A stretch of 5,293 nucleotides of DNA from assembly GCA_013152105.1 (NCBI GenBank), contig JAADHA010000568.1, positions 1 to 5,293 on the forward strand, read 5' to 3'. Below, piece by piece: positions 5,114-5,293 of the stretch. A program made the position numbers and the translations under genes. Under the pieces are notes generated by a model. The model made no database searches. It was not told the origin of the DNA and saw only the letters and a program-made list of their open reading frames with translations. The DNA comes from Oligoflexia bacterium. Lineage in GTDB: Bacteria > Myxococcota_A > UBA796 > UBA2385. Positions within the stretch are counted from its first letter, which is position 1; every line of letters starts with the position of its first letter.

Positions 5114-5293
5114 ATGCTATTCCTTGTCCTGCTTCTCCTCCAAGGCTGCCCGAGTTCGGGCGACACCGGCGGCTGCGAGTCGACGACTTGGTACGCCGAC
5201 ACCGACGGCGACGGCTACGGCGATCCCTCCGCGTCCAGGTCCGAGTGCGACCAGCCCTCGGGCACCGTCCCGGACGACACAGACTGCGACGAC
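5114..5293 (+). CDS. MopE-like putative metal-binding repeat lipoprotein (5' part, runs off window)
   Basis: The first 60 residues are present. MLFLVLLLLQGC is a very short lipoprotein signal: hydrophobic residues 2-9, then lipobox L-Q-G-C with the lipidated Cys at 12. It has no basic residue before the core, and Gln at the -2 position is unusual. After a Ser/Gly/Asp linker comes the repeat found in MopE-type proteins: WYADTDGDGYGDP (residues 26-38), a Cys at 45, a P-S-G-T-V segment at 48-52, and DDTDCDD at 54-60. The DxDxDG core (D29-D31-D33) resembles calcium-binding loops of the thrombospondin type 3/dockerin kind. The family is named after copper-binding MopE of Methylococcus; in myxobacterial-type genomes such proteins are usually surface lipoproteins with several copies of this repeat and unproven function. 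Binding of Ca2+ or Cu here is inference. The gene has its own promoter candidate and is unlikely to be co-transcribed with the kinase. Confidence 0.85.
   Translation, partial: MLFLVLLLLQGCPSSGDTGGCESTTWYADTDGDGYGDPSASRSECDQPSGTVPDDTDCDD

Noticed and set aside
4933..5202. 90-residue minus-strand open frame in the same frame as the phosphoesterase remnant, beyond its TGA
   Set aside because: It was considered as the missing N-terminal part separated by a nonsense mutation. It contains no GDxHG, DRG, GNHE or VHAG motif, has poorer codon bias, and overlaps the promoter and start of the MopE-like gene.
1..5293. CRISPR array, tRNA, rRNA or defence-gene cluster
   Set aside because: No regularly spaced repeats, no cloverleaf-like or rRNA sequence, and no nuclease, toxin or other defence motif could be recognised in any frame.

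Overview
This is a GC-rich window whose codon use strongly favours G or C at third positions. It ends in the first 60 codons of a lipoprotein with a MopE-type 'putative metal-binding' Asp/Gly repeat. That family, next to a large orphan hybrid histidine kinase, fits a Myxococcota (former deltaproteobacterial) genome. This taxonomic guess is inference from gene style; no rRNA or other marker is present.

Layout. (1) Positions 1-876 are decayed or mobile sequence. A partial, unrecognised gene (3-471, +) is broken by an apparent one-base frameshift near a GGG run at 276-278. It is followed by the N-terminal half of an IS3-family OrfA transposase (start 538), whose similarity stops near 725, right beside a perfect 9-bp inverted repeat at 730-750. 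(2) Positions 877-1172 hold no credible gene. They contain a short 13-nt tandem repeat and the upstream region of the next gene. (3) 1173-1838 (+) encodes a 221-aa exported, helix-rich protein of unknown function with a clear signal peptide. (4) 1839-1999 is an intergenic gap with a strong 15-bp stem-loop (1888-1925) overlapping a perfect 12-bp palindrome (1921-1932). (5) 2000-4639 (+) encodes an 879-aa hybrid sensor kinase: N-terminal membrane segment, beta-rich extracytoplasmic domain, seven-helix membrane domain (7TMR-DISM style), PAS, HisKA, HATPase_c and a C-terminal receiver. (6) 4645-4929 (-) is the C-terminal third of a calcineurin-like metallophosphoesterase that has lost all of its N-terminal catalytic motifs. 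It is convergent with the kinase, with 5 nt between the stop codons. (7) 5114-5293 (+) is the start of the MopE-like lipoprotein, preceded by a good TTGACA promoter candidate. It runs off the window.

How the parts may work together. The exported helical protein and the kinase are co-oriented neighbours, so the former could feed the extracytoplasmic sensor domain of the latter. The strong hairpin between them argues against simple co-transcription, and the pairing is only a hypothesis. The kinase carries its own receiver but no DNA-binding output or HPt domain, so its final effector must lie elsewhere. The two flanks (1-876 and 4645-4932) both hold broken genes, which suggests that the kinase module sits between rearrangement scars. 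I see no defence system, CRISPR array, tRNA or rRNA. The most unusual items are the kinase sensor architecture, the intergenic hairpin/palindrome pair and the gene remnants.
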